A program made the position numbers and the translations under genes. Source: DATAES01 sp963721305 (lineage in GTDB: Bacteria; Actinomycetota; Acidimicrobiia; Acidimicrobiales; JACDCH01). From it: a stretch of 64,000 bases of DNA. This document shows positions 35,166-43,603 of this stretch, piece by piece (the first letter of the stretch is position 1; every line of letters starts with the position of its first letter). A model generated the notes under the pieces. That model saw only the letters and a list, made by a program, of their open reading frames with translations. It was not told the origin of the DNA and ran no database searches. The DNA is taken from positions 930,001-994,000 of the forward strand of contig CAVRIR010000003.1 in the NCBI GenBank assembly GCA_963721305.1, written 5' to 3'.

Positions 35166-36101
35166 ATGGAATCCCGCGCCATCGGCAGCCTCACCGTCTC
35201 GCTCGTCGGGCTCGGCTGCAACAACTTCGGCCGCCGTCTCGACCAGGCGGCAACACGTGCAGTGGTCGACGCGGCCGTCGATGCCGGCATCACGTTGTTC
35301 GACACGGCCGACATCTACGGCACCGGTGAGAGCGAGGAGCTGCTCGGCCGAGCGCTCGGTTCACGGCGCGACGATGTCGTGATCGCGACGAAGTTCGGGA
35401 TGGGCGACGGCACCACACTTCCGAACGGCGCGAGCGCGGCGTCGATCGTGACTGCCGCGGAGGGAAGCCTGCGTCGGCTCGGCACCGATCACATCGACCT
35501 GTACCAGTTGCACAGGCCCGACGACACGACGCCGATCGACGAGACGCTGGAGGCACTCGATCGACTCGTGCGCGACGGGAAATTGCGCGAGATCGGTTGC
35601 TCGAACTTCGACGGCGATCGCGTCGATGCTGCTGCCGCGGCGGCGACCAAGTCGGACACGGCCGCGTTCGCCAGCGTGCAGAACGAGCTGAGTCTGCTGC
35701 GGCGCCGGGGCGAGCCTGACCTGCTCGATGCCTGCGATCGACACGACCTCGCGATCCTTCCGTTCTTCCCGCTGGCGTCTGGCGTGCTGACCGGGAAGTA
35801 CCGCCGCGGTGAAGAACCGCCGACGGGAACGCGCCTCGCCGGCATGCCCGCAGAAGGTCGCGAACGTGCGCTGTCCGATCGACGGTTCGACGTCGTCGAA
35901 CGGCTCGACGACTTCGCCCGCGACAGCGGGCACACCTTGCTCGAGCTGGCGATGTCGTGGCTGGCCGGACTCCCCCATCTCGCATCTGTGATCGCGGGCG
36001 CGACGAAGCCGGAACAGGTGCGAGCCAACGTGGCGGCGGTGAGTTGGGAGCTGACGCCCGAGCAGCGCGCCGACGTGGACGCGATCGCGCCGCCCGGCTA
36101 A
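35166..36101 (+). CDS. Aldo/keto reductase
   Basis: 311 aa, a complete TIM-barrel AKR. The tetrad is visible: Asp and Tyr in LFDTADIYGTGESEELLG, Lys in VVIATKFG and His in DLYQLHRPD. The NADPH site includes the late SVIAGATKPEQVRANV. The substrate is unknown. It probably uses a leaderless transcript. Its stop overlaps the convergent acyl-CoA dehydrogenase stop by 4 nt, so neither gene has room for a conventional terminator. Confidence 0.92.
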   Translation: MESRAIGSLTVSLVGLGCNNFGRRLDQAATRAVVDAAVDAGITLFDTADIYGTGESEELLGRALGSRRDDVVIATKFGMGDGTTLPNGASAASIVTAAEGSLRRLGTDHIDLYQLHRPDDTTPIDETLEALDRLVRDGKLREIGCSNFDGDRVDAAAAAATKSDTAAFASVQNELSLLRRRGEPDLLDACDRHDLAILPFFPLASGVLTGKYRRGEEPPTGTRLAGMPAEGRERALSDRRFDVVERLDDFARDSGHTLLELAMSWLAGLPHLASVIAGATKPEQVRANVAAVSWELTPEQRADVDAIAPPG

Positions 36102-37321
36102 CGGCGCAAGAGGTCTTTGGCGATGTGCGTGATCTGGATCTCGTCCGTGCCCGCGTAGATCTGCAGGACCTTGGCGTCGCGCGCCAACTGCTCGACGTGG
36201 AACTCGGACATGTAGCCGTTGCCGCCGTGGAGCTGCACCGCTTCCATCGCCACTTCGGTCGCGGCGCGCGCCGAGTACAGCTTCATGGCCGACGCCTCCG
36301 CGAGCGTCAGGCTTCGACCGGCGGCTGACATCTCGATCGAGCGGAACACCAGGTTCTGCACGTTGAGCCGAGCGACTTCCATTCGGGCGAGCTTCTCCTG
36401 GATGAGCTGGAACTCGCCGATCGGTTGGCCGAACTGCACGCGGTTCTTCGCGTACTCCACGCACGTCTCGAGGCACTGCTCGATGATCCCGAGCGACATC
36501 GCGGCGACACCGGAGCGCTCCATCGAGAACGTGTCCTTCGCACCTTCGCGGCCGCCCGAAGGAACGTCCTCGGTCTCGCCGATCAGGCGATCGCGGCCGG
36601 CTCGCACGTCGGTGAGGAACAGCTCACCCGTCGGCGACGAATGCATGCCCATCTTGCGCAGCGGCTTGGACTGCTCGAGGCCGGGCATCCCCGAGTCGAG
36701 GATGAAGGACAGGATCTTGCGCTCGGCCGGCGGGTTGCCCTCGTCGAGCTTGCAGATGAAGACGATCGTGTCGGCGAAGGGACCGTTCGTGATGAACGTC
36801 TTCGACCCGTTGAGGACGTACTCGTCGCCGTCGCGGCGAGCAGTCGACTTCATGGATCCGAACGCGTCCGAGCCGGAGTTGGGCTCGGTGATGGCCCACG
36901 ACCCGATCTTGTCGAGCGTCTGGAGGTCGAGCGCCCAGCGCTCCTTCTGCGCGATCGTGCCGCGGCTCATGATCGCCGCGCTCGTGAGTCCCATGGAGAC
37001 GCCCATGGCGGTGACCATGCCGGGACAATGGCGGCACAGCTCGATGATCGGGATGATCGTCAGCGCGGCACCGCCACCCCCGCCGCCCGCATCGGCGTCG
37101 TTGTCCGCTTGCGGTCTCGCCTCGCGCTCGCGCTCGATCCGACGTTTGAAGCTCTCGCGCGCCATCGCGTCCATGCCGAACGTGGCGAACAGCTTGCGCA
37201 AGATGTCGTACGGCGGCAGATCGCCGTGCTCGAGCTCGTCACGATGCGGGACGATCTCCGCCTCCACGAACTGGCGCACCGCATCGCGGATCATCCGCTG
37301 CTCTTCGGACCATTCGAACAT
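36098..37321 (-). CDS. Acyl-CoA dehydrogenase
   Basis: 407 aa from ATG 37321 (MFEWSEEQRMIRDAVRQFVE); the frame is open another 102 nt, but that part runs into the inverted-repeat element. FAD-binding and substrate motifs are normal: SWAITEPNSGSDAFGSMKS, NGSKTFITNGPFADT, and the catalytic-base region GNGYMSEFHVEQLARDAKVL before QIYAGTDEIQ. A glycine-rich insert (ADAGGGGGGAAL, near residue 80) is unusual. The acyl chain specificity is not readable. Confidence 0.92.
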   Translation of the reverse strand: MFEWSEEQRMIRDAVRQFVEAEIVPHRDELEHGDLPPYDILRKLFATFGMDAMARESFKRRIEREREARPQADNDADAGGGGGGAALTIIPIIELCRHCPGMVTAMGVSMGLTSAAIMSRGTIAQKERWALDLQTLDKIGSWAITEPNSGSDAFGSMKSTARRDGDEYVLNGSKTFITNGPFADTIVFICKLDEGNPPAERKILSFILDSGMPGLEQSKPLRKMGMHSSPTGELFLTDVRAGRDRLIGETEDVPSGGREGAKDTFSMERSGVAAMSLGIIEQCLETCVEYAKNRVQFGQPIGEFQLIQEKLARMEVARLNVQNLVFRSIEMSAAGRSLTLAEASAMKLYSARAATEVAMEAVQLHGGNGYMSEFHVEQLARDAKVLQIYAGTDEIQITHIAKDLLRR

Positions 37322-37379
37322 CCCGAAACCGTACGCCGTCCCACATCGCGCGGCCGCTTCCGCCGCCGTCAGCCGCACA

Positions 37380-37489
37380 TCACATTGATGTCCGAGCCAC
37401 CAAAACGGTGGGTAGGGCTTCACAGAAGGGACGGCCGCTCGTTCTGGGAAGTCCAGGCCACCAAAACGGTGGCTGAGACATCAATGTGA
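37380..37489. repeat. 110-bp inverted-repeat element
   Basis: TCACATTGATGTC at 37380-37392 and GACATCAATGTGA at 37477-37489 are perfect 13-bp inverted termini. Just inside each lies CCACCAAAACGGTGG (37397-37411 and 37459-37473), a direct repeat that is itself a small hairpin. The middle 47 bp carry no gene. It occupies the gap between the acyl-CoA dehydrogenase start and the SDR stop. Confidence 0.8.
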
Positions 37490-37519
37490 GGGCGCGCGGG
37501 CGGGACGGAAAGCGCGCCC

Positions 37520-38452
37520 TCAGGCGGGCCAGGGGTACACGACGCCGGTCTCCTGCTCGGACAGCTCCCACAGACGGCGAGCGTCGGCTGCGTTGCGCGC
37601 TGATCCGCTCGGGTGCGCGACCGTCGGATGTCCGTGCATCTCGAACACGCCGCCCGGCCCGTAGTAAGTGCCGCCCTCGACGTCCGGCATCGTCGCGGCG
37701 TACAGCTGCGGCCACGCACCTTGCACGTCGCTCTGCGCGAACACCTTGTTGCCGAACGTCGTCGCCCACTCCATGACGGGGTTGCCTGCCATCTCGGGCC
37801 CGACGGCTTGGAGGTGCGTCGCCGCGTAGCCGGGATGCGCGCCGACCGAGACGAGTGCGGTATCCGCGCCGCGCGCTCGACGATCGAGCTCGAACGCGAA
37901 CAGCAGGTTGGCCAGCTTCGACTGCCCGTACGCCATCCACTTGCGGTAGCTCTTGCGCCAATGCGGATCGTCCCACCGCATCTTCCCGCTGCGGTGGACG
38001 AGCGACGAGGTCGTCACGACCCGTGGCGCGGGTGCACGCAGCAGCAACGGCAGGAACCGGCCGGTGAGCGCGTAGTGCCCGAGATGGTTGGTACCGAACT
38101 GTGCTTCGAACCCGTCTGCGGTCTCACGCCGAGGGATGGCCATGACCCCGGCGTTGTTCATGAGGACGTCGAGCTTGTCGACGTGGCGGCCGACCTCCGC
38201 AGCGCAGGATTCGATGGACTCGAGGCTGGCGAGATCCACCTCGACGTACACCGGCTCGGCACCCTTCGCTTCGGCCTTCACCGCGGCGAGTGCCTCAGCG
38301 GCCTTCGCCGGGTTCCGGCATCCGAGGAGCACCTGCGCCCCGGCCTGCGCCAGCGCCTCCGCTGATCGCAACCCGAGTCCGCTGTTCGCGCCGGTGACGA
38401 GGACCGTCCTACCGGTCTGGTCCGGGATGTCGCTGCTGCTCCAGGAGGTCAC
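37520..38452 (-). CDS. Short-chain dehydrogenase/reductase (retinol dehydrogenase-like)
   Basis: 310 aa. Rossmann motif VLVTGANSGLGLRSAEALA, NNAGVMAIP, catalytic Ser in VVTTSSLVHRS and Y-x3-K in AYGQSKLANLLF. GRxxxKAxxA-type contacts suggest NADP. The GTG start lies a few nt after a TAACGA box, so it may also be leaderless. The substrate is unknown. Confidence 0.9.
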   Translation of the reverse strand: MTSWSSSDIPDQTGRTVLVTGANSGLGLRSAEALAQAGAQVLLGCRNPAKAAEALAAVKAEAKGAEPVYVEVDLASLESIESCAAEVGRHVDKLDVLMNNAGVMAIPRRETADGFEAQFGTNHLGHYALTGRFLPLLLRAPAPRVVTTSSLVHRSGKMRWDDPHWRKSYRKWMAYGQSKLANLLFAFELDRRARGADTALVSVGAHPGYAATHLQAVGPEMAGNPVMEWATTFGNKVFAQSDVQGAWPQLYAATMPDVEGGTYYGPGGVFEMHGHPTVAHPSGSARNAADARRLWELSEQETGVVYPWPA

Positions 38453-38462
38453 ACCCAGATCG

Positions 38463-39179
38463 TTACGCGAAAGCAGGGCGGACGGCCAGGATGTTGGCCA
38501 CGTACAGCAGCGTCTCCGGCAGCACCACGCCGCTGCTCACCGAGCGAAGTCCCTGGTAGTACGCGGCAAGTGACACTGGCACGTCGTTGCCCGTGTGGTC
38601 GAGCAGGTAGCGCATGAACCGTGCCGACATCCGGATGTTGTCGTTGGCGCTGGCGGGATCGAGGCGGATCCCGATCAACAGGCGCGTGACGTCCACGGTG
38701 GCGGGCTCCAACTGGCCGACGCCCATCGCGCCCGTCTTCGACACGACCGACGTCTGCCAGCCGGACTCGATCCACGCGGTCGCTTCGAGCAGGTCCGCAG
38801 GTACGCCGTAGGTCGCACCCCATCGCACGAACAGCGGGCGCATCGCCAACCGGTCAGGGTGCGCTTGCAGCTTCGCGGGCAATACGCCGCGTCGATAGCC
38901 CGAAGACGTCGTCGAGCCCGATGTGCCACCACTACCTGCGGGGATCGTCAGCGTGCGCCCGATGACCACCACGTTCCGATTGCGAATGCCGTTGGCCGTT
39001 GCGATCGCGTTGACAGACGACCCGTAACGCGACGCTATCGACGTCAGGGTGTCGCCGGGACGCACGACGTACGTCTGCGCGGCCGCGTTCGCCTTCGTCG
39101 TCGATGCCTGACCTGCCGCGGCGAGGACAGCGATCGCTGCGACACACAGACAAGTGACGAGCCGCGGCCTCATCCGCAC
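38463..39179 (-). CDS. LysM and lytic transglycosylase-like secreted protein
   Basis: 238 aa. Signal peptide, one LysM repeat (TYVVRPGDTLTSIASRYGSS), a short Ser/Gly linker, then an SLT-like domain with AWIESGWQTSVVSKTGAMGV followed by GQLEPATVDVT, the catalytic Glu being in the first stretch. It should cleave peptidoglycan glycan strands. The ATG overlaps the 3' end of the upstream LysM-M23 gene by 10 nt, so both are made together. Confidence 0.88.
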   Translation of the reverse strand: MRMRPRLVTCLCVAAIAVLAAAGQASTTKANAAAQTYVVRPGDTLTSIASRYGSSVNAIATANGIRNRNVVVIGRTLTIPAGSGGTSGSTTSSGYRRGVLPAKLQAHPDRLAMRPLFVRWGATYGVPADLLEATAWIESGWQTSVVSKTGAMGVGQLEPATVDVTRLLIGIRLDPASANDNIRMSARFMRYLLDHTGNDVPVSLAAYYQGLRSVSSGVVLPETLLYVANILAVRPAFA

Positions 39180-39988
39180 GCGGCGACCAGCGTGTAGTAC
39201 GGATTCACCGCGGCACCGCCACCGGGATGGATCTCGAAGTGCAGATGGGTCGGGCCGCCCTTTGCGTCGCCCGTGTCACCGACGTAGCCGATGACGTCGC
39301 CGGCTTTGACCTTGCCGGACTTGCCGAACTTGTCGAGATGCGCGCCGACGTACGTCGTCCCGTCCGAGCCGGTCAGGCGGAATTGGTTGCCGCTGATGCT
39401 GCCGACGACCTGCGCGACGGTGCCGCTCACCGGAGCGAGGACGGGCGTTCCCCGCTTGGCCATCATGTCGTTGCCCTGGTGGAAGCCGGTGTCCTCCCGG
39501 GCGAATCCCCAGTCGTTCATGAAGTGCGCACTCGCCACCGGGCATCGGGTCAGTGCCGTCTTCGGGGGAACGTTGCGCGGCGCCACCAGTAACTGGCCGC
39601 CCGCATAGAGCATCGACGTCGGCTTCAGCCCGTTGGCCTGAATGAGCGTGGCGACGGGTACTCCGGTCCTGGCGGCGACCGTGGCCAGCGTGTCGCCCGG
39701 CCGAACGACCGCGACGGCGAACGGGAAGGCCGATGTCGACGGGCTCACGGACGTCCCTGACGACGGTGGGGCTCCGGAGAGCGCCAGGTTCTGCCCGATC
39801 AGGATCATGTTGGGATTGCGGATGCCGTTGGCCGCCACCAGCGCCTGCACGGTCGTGCCGTTGCGGGCCGCGATGGAGGACAAGGTGTCGCCGCGATGGA
39901 CGGTGTAACGCCCTGTCTGCGCCAGGCCGGCCATCGCGGTCAGGGCGACGGCACTCACGAGAAGCGCAGTGCTGCCTCGTCGGCGCAC
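39170..39988 (-). CDS. LysM-LysM-M23 secreted peptidase
   Basis: 272 aa from GTG 39988. Short signal peptide, LysM repeats at about residues 27-71 (RYTVHRGDTLSSIAARNGTT) and 92-137 (AVVRPGDTLATVAARTGVPV), then an M23 domain with GFHQGNDMMAKRGTPVLAPV and GPTHLHFEIHPGGG as zinc motifs. It is a peptidoglycan endopeptidase, paired with the transglycosylase gene. The 137-bp upstream gap was checked for a c-di-AMP riboswitch, with no convincing match. Confidence 0.9.
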   Translation of the reverse strand: MRRRGSTALLVSAVALTAMAGLAQTGRYTVHRGDTLSSIAARNGTTVQALVAANGIRNPNMILIGQNLALSGAPPSSGTSVSPSTSAFPFAVAVVRPGDTLATVAARTGVPVATLIQANGLKPTSMLYAGGQLLVAPRNVPPKTALTRCPVASAHFMNDWGFAREDTGFHQGNDMMAKRGTPVLAPVSGTVAQVVGSISGNQFRLTGSDGTTYVGAHLDKFGKSGKVKAGDVIGYVGDTGDAKGGPTHLHFEIHPGGGAAVNPYYTLVAACG

Positions 39989-40125
39989 TCGGGGGTTGGT
40001 GGGGACGCGGATGTCGGAACCTCCAGGGCTCCGCCCGCGTGGATCTCAACCTAAATGATCACACGAGCCACTTCAACCCCTGGGCCCACATTCGCATCAT
40101 CAACAACACCACCAACGGGACTCGA

Positions 40126-41733
40126 TCAACGAGACTGGCGCCGCGCCTCCGCCCGGCGTTCGGCCGCCAGACGCTCGAGCGATGGTTCGGGCGAATGGTC
40201 GACGAACCGCATCATCTCTGCGACCGCGTGGTGGCCGGCCTGCTCTGCGATGAGCCGGTGCATCTCCTGCGCGACCAATCGGTACGCAGGATGACCTTGG
40301 GGAGTCGACCGCAACTCGATCAGGTGCATCGCCTCACGCGCGTTCAGTTGCAGCATGAACCGGACCTTGTAGGCCAGCGACACCGCGTACGGCGCTTGGG
40401 ACGGGAACCGTTCGGTGAGCGCGTCGTGCAGGTTCGCGGACCGCTCCATTGCGGCGTCGAACGCCGCGGTCTGTCCGGCCAGGTCGACTGCGTCGGGCCG
40501 CGTGTAGCCGTGACGCGGCGACAGCGCCTGCCATTCGATCGTCAACATGCGATGGCGTTGCAGATCGCGGAACGCGCCATAGTCGGCGAGCACGTCGAAT
40601 CGGTACTGCACCCGCTCGAGCGCGCGCCCGGGCTTGTGGCGGCGATTCATCCGCTCACCCGCGTAGGCACGCACCACCGCGAGCCGCTCGTCGACTGACA
40701 TGGCGCGAACCCGCGCTTCGATCGCGGGCTCGGGCGCGTGCGCGTACTGGTAGAGCATCGCGGTGACGAGCTCGACCTCGGCATCCGGATCGAAGTCGAC
40801 GAGCTGCACCGCCGGCACGTCGTCCACGACGGCTCCCGACGGGAACAACCGCTCGGCGATCTCCTCCATCGCGGTGCGCGTCGACGCGAGGTACGTGCTC
40901 CAAGCCACACCGCGGTCGTCGAGGTCGACCCGCTTGAGGAACGACGGGATCACCTTGCGCAGCTCGCTCAACATCAAGTCGGCGTACGCGCGCGCTTCGG
41001 GCAGCGGGTGCGCGCGCATGCGCAGCAGGAGCTGCTCATAGCCCTGTCCCGTGCCGTAGATGCCGACGTTCGAGAGCGACGCCGCCGGAAGGATCCCTCG
41101 CAAGGAATCGAACGCCTTGGCGCGGATCGCCTGGCGGTACACGAAGTCGGTGTCGTCGGGCTCCTTTGGGAAGCGTTCGCGGAAGAAATCGGCGAGAACG
41201 GGCACGAGCTCCGCGTAGGTGTCGAACAGCCGATCCATGTCGCCGACGTATCGTGTGCCGAGCGCCGAGCCGAGCACTTCGGGATCGCGGTAGTAGCGAT
41301 ACCGGCCACCGATGCGCGTGTCGTACGCGATGTAACGCGTCGACTGCTCGAGGTAGCTCATGAGCCGTCCCCACTCGAGCACCTTGGTCAGCAGGTTCGA
41401 GGCCTGCTCGCACGCGAGGTGCACACCGCCGAGCTGGGCGACGGAGTCGTCGCCGTACTCGAAGAAAACCCGGTCGTAGAGCTCTTCGGCCCGCCGCAGC
41501 CCGACGGTCGCGTCGATGCTCTGGTCCCCGGAGATGTCGAGATCGCCGACGAACTCGTCGAGGAACAGCCGCCGCAGGCTCTTGGGCGACCGGCTGTAGC
41601 GGGCGAACAGCGCTCCCTTCACCACTTCTGGCAGGTTGACCAGCGCAAACACCGGTCCGTCCAGATTTGTGAAGTACCGCCGGAGGATGTCGGCTTCGTG
41701 GGGTTCGAAGTCCTCGGCGATGTAGACCGTCAT
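40126..41733 (-). CDS. thyX: Double-domain ThyX-like FAD-dependent thymidylate synthase
   Basis: 535 aa from ATG 41733, about twice a normal ThyX. Both halves look ThyX-like: residues 122-138 (GRLMSYLEQSTRYIAYD) resemble the EQS-x-RY end of the ThyX motif but lack the RHR. Residues 393-410 (RHRMLTIEWQALSPRHGY) keep RHR-x7-S, and 461-491 match the ThyX Arg-rich dUMP site (NAREAMHLIELRSTPQGHPA). The C-terminal half alone may be active. The canonical product would be dTMP from dUMP using methylene-THF and FAD. Confidence 0.82.
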   Translation of the reverse strand: MTVYIAEDFEPHEADILRRYFTNLDGPVFALVNLPEVVKGALFARYSRSPKSLRRLFLDEFVGDLDISGDQSIDATVGLRRAEELYDRVFFEYGDDSVAQLGGVHLACEQASNLLTKVLEWGRLMSYLEQSTRYIAYDTRIGGRYRYYRDPEVLGSALGTRYVGDMDRLFDTYAELVPVLADFFRERFPKEPDDTDFVYRQAIRAKAFDSLRGILPAASLSNVGIYGTGQGYEQLLLRMRAHPLPEARAYADLMLSELRKVIPSFLKRVDLDDRGVAWSTYLASTRTAMEEIAERLFPSGAVVDDVPAVQLVDFDPDAEVELVTAMLYQYAHAPEPAIEARVRAMSVDERLAVVRAYAGERMNRRHKPGRALERVQYRFDVLADYGAFRDLQRHRMLTIEWQALSPRHGYTRPDAVDLAGQTAAFDAAMERSANLHDALTERFPSQAPYAVSLAYKVRFMLQLNAREAMHLIELRSTPQGHPAYRLVAQEMHRLIAEQAGHHAVAEMMRFVDHSPEPSLERLAAERRAEARRQSR

Positions 41734-41744
41734 AGAGCGAGCCG

Positions 41745-41750
41745 ACTGTA
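41745..41750 (-). promoter_or_regulatory. Candidate -10 box for thyX-like gene
   Basis: TACAGT on the minus strand lies 11 nt before the ATG, implying a leader of only a few nt. Confidence 0.4.
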
Positions 41751-41789
41751 GGCGGGTCTCGACCGGGCGCCGCGGACCACGCTGAGCGG

Positions 41790-42986
41790 TCAGGACGAGC
41801 GGTGACTCACACTCTCCGCGAACTCCGCCTTGGCCGCGTCGAGCACGTCGGGGCGCAGCCACAGGTCGGCCACCGTCATCGCCAAGGCCTTCGCCCCGTC
41901 CACGACAGCGGCATCGCCCGCCTCCGCGGCGGTGTACGACGCGAACTCCTGGGAGTGGATCGACACGTGGGGCGGGCCGACTCGGATCATCGGATGGATC
42001 GCCGGCACGACGTACGAGACGTTGCCCATGTCGGTGCTGCCGACGACCGGATGCCCGGCCGCGCCGGGGTCGCCCAGTCGCCGACCGGTGCGCGCCGCGT
42101 TCGCGCTGTAGAGGTCGAGCATCGCCCGGTTGTCGATCATGTCGGCGTACACGGGTTGCTTCCACTCGTACGCCATCTCGCAACCAGCCGCCATCGCGCC
42201 GGCTTCGAGGCACGCGAGCACGCGCGGCTTGAGCCGTTCGAGGGTCTTCAACGTCGGTGAACGCACGTACCAGTGCGCGGAGGCGAACTCGGGAACGATG
42301 TTCGGCTTTTCCCCGGCGTTCGGGAAGATGCCGTGCAACCGTTCGGTCGGCAGGATGTGCTGGCGCAGCGCGGCGACGTTCATGTAGCCGAGCACCGCGG
42401 CATCGAGCGCGTTGCGCCCCTTCTGCGGGAACGCGGCGGCGTGCGCGGCCTTGCCGTGGTACTCGACCCAGAGCTGTTGGATCGCGATCACGTCCATGCG
42501 GGTCAGATCCGCGCCCGCGGGATGGATCATCATCGCCGCATCCACGCCGTCGAGCGCGCCCTGGTCGGCCATCAGCACCTTGCCACCGCCGCCCTCTTCC
42601 GCCGGCGTGCCGAGGATCAGGATGCGCCCGCCGAGCTCATCCGCCAGGGTCGCGGCGGCGATGCCCGCGCCGATACCCGCCGTGCCGATGATGTTGTGAC
42701 CGCAGGCGTGCCCGATGCCGGGCAGCGCGTCGTACTCGCACAACACGGCGATCGTCGGACCGGTGCTTCCGGCGCGCGCCACGAACGCCGTTTCCAAGTT
42801 GTACGCGTTGCGTTCGAGCTCGAGCCCTTCCGCTTCGAGGATGCCGGTGAGGACGTCGTGCGCGAAATGCTCTTCGAAGTTGAGCTCGGGGTTCGCATGG
42901 ATCTGATGCGACGCATCGATGAGCACGTCCGCGCGCTTGTCCACCTCGGCGGCGATGCGCTCCTTGACGGCTTCGAGATCGCTCAT
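41790..42986 (-). CDS. M20-family amidohydrolase (AbgB/PM20D2-like)
   Basis: 398 aa. Metal-binding segments: HQIHANPELNFEEHFA, CEYDALPGIGHACGHNIIG, GTPAEEGGGGKVLMADQG and MIRVGPPHVSIHSQEFA. The inserted lid/dimerisation domain starts near YHGKAAHAAAFPQKGRNALD. These enzymes split N-acyl or peptide amide bonds; the substrate is unknown. TAGACC just before the ATG could be a further near-leaderless -10. It is followed by the lipid-kinase-like gene. Confidence 0.9.
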   Translation of the reverse strand: MSDLEAVKERIAAEVDKRADVLIDASHQIHANPELNFEEHFAHDVLTGILEAEGLELERNAYNLETAFVARAGSTGPTIAVLCEYDALPGIGHACGHNIIGTAGIGAGIAAATLADELGGRILILGTPAEEGGGGKVLMADQGALDGVDAAMMIHPAGADLTRMDVIAIQQLWVEYHGKAAHAAAFPQKGRNALDAAVLGYMNVAALRQHILPTERLHGIFPNAGEKPNIVPEFASAHWYVRSPTLKTLERLKPRVLACLEAGAMAAGCEMAYEWKQPVYADMIDNRAMLDLYSANAARTGRRLGDPGAAGHPVVGSTDMGNVSYVVPAIHPMIRVGPPHVSIHSQEFASYTAAEAGDAAVVDGAKALAMTVADLWLRPDVLDAAKAEFAESVSHRSS

Positions 42987-42995
42987 GCAGACGGT

Positions 42996-43603
42996 CTACA
43001 CGACGCAGGTGAGCGCATCGGGCTCCAGCCGGATGGAGAGCGTGCGGGCCGACCCGATCCGCTCGCCGTCGAGCCAGACATCGAGACCGTCGACGTCGAC
43101 CTGCACCGCCGCCGCTCGTCGTTCCTTGATGTCGCGGTGCGGAACATGCGAGCCCGTCGCCAGCCGCGGTCGCGCCTTGAGCCGCTCACCGAACGGCATC
43201 GACACGTCGAACGTGTCGAGGATGCCGTCGTTCGGATGGCTGCGCGGGGCAACGTCCCAGTGACCGATGAACTCCGCGTTCATCGCCACGTAGACCCGTC
43301 CGCGCCACCATCCCTTCCTCGCGACCAGGTGCGCCACGAACCAGTGCAAGCGACCGTCGATCAACACCGCGCCGAGATCGACCGGCAACTGCATGGCGTC
43401 GGGTGAGCGCAGGCGAGCTTCGTCGCCCGTGCCACCGAGCGTCCGGCACAGGTCACCGCCGAGCAGGCCGAGCGGCGGGATCGACTCACCGGCGCGCTGG
43501 GCGCGCTCGACCGCGCGCGCGCCTCGGCGTCGGTGCGCACGAGCACACCGTCGGGCGGAAGCGGCCCCGCCATCCCCCACGTCTCACCCTTCCGGATCGT
43601 CAT
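42996..43603 (-). CDS. Lipid-kinase C-domain-like conserved protein (frameshifted)
   Basis: About 201 aa after correction. The N terminus (start MTIRKGETWGMAGPLPPDGV, then VRTDAEAR) and the body (AGESIPPLGLLGGDLCRTLG onward) are in different frames. Two extra bases in a CG run at 43512-43522 account for this. The second half (YVAMNAEFIGHWDVAPRSHP, then LDVWLDGERIG) resembles the beta-rich C domain of DgkB/YegS lipid kinases, but the GGDGT nucleotide domain is absent. It probably recognises lipids; function unknown. The ATG overlaps the helY stop by ATGA. Confidence 0.7.

Noticed and set aside
37322..37519. Insertion sequence at the 110-bp inverted repeat
   Set aside because: No transposase frame inside or nearby and no clear target-site duplication; only a non-autonomous element or local structure can be argued.
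39989..40125. Possible c-di-AMP (ydaO-type) riboswitch upstream of the LysM-M23 gene
   Set aside because: Actinobacterial wall-hydrolase genes often carry one, but the conserved GGGGGAACC-like and CCGACCCG-AGCTAACC-like cores are not present here. The gap only shows a short GC hairpin and an AT-richer stretch.
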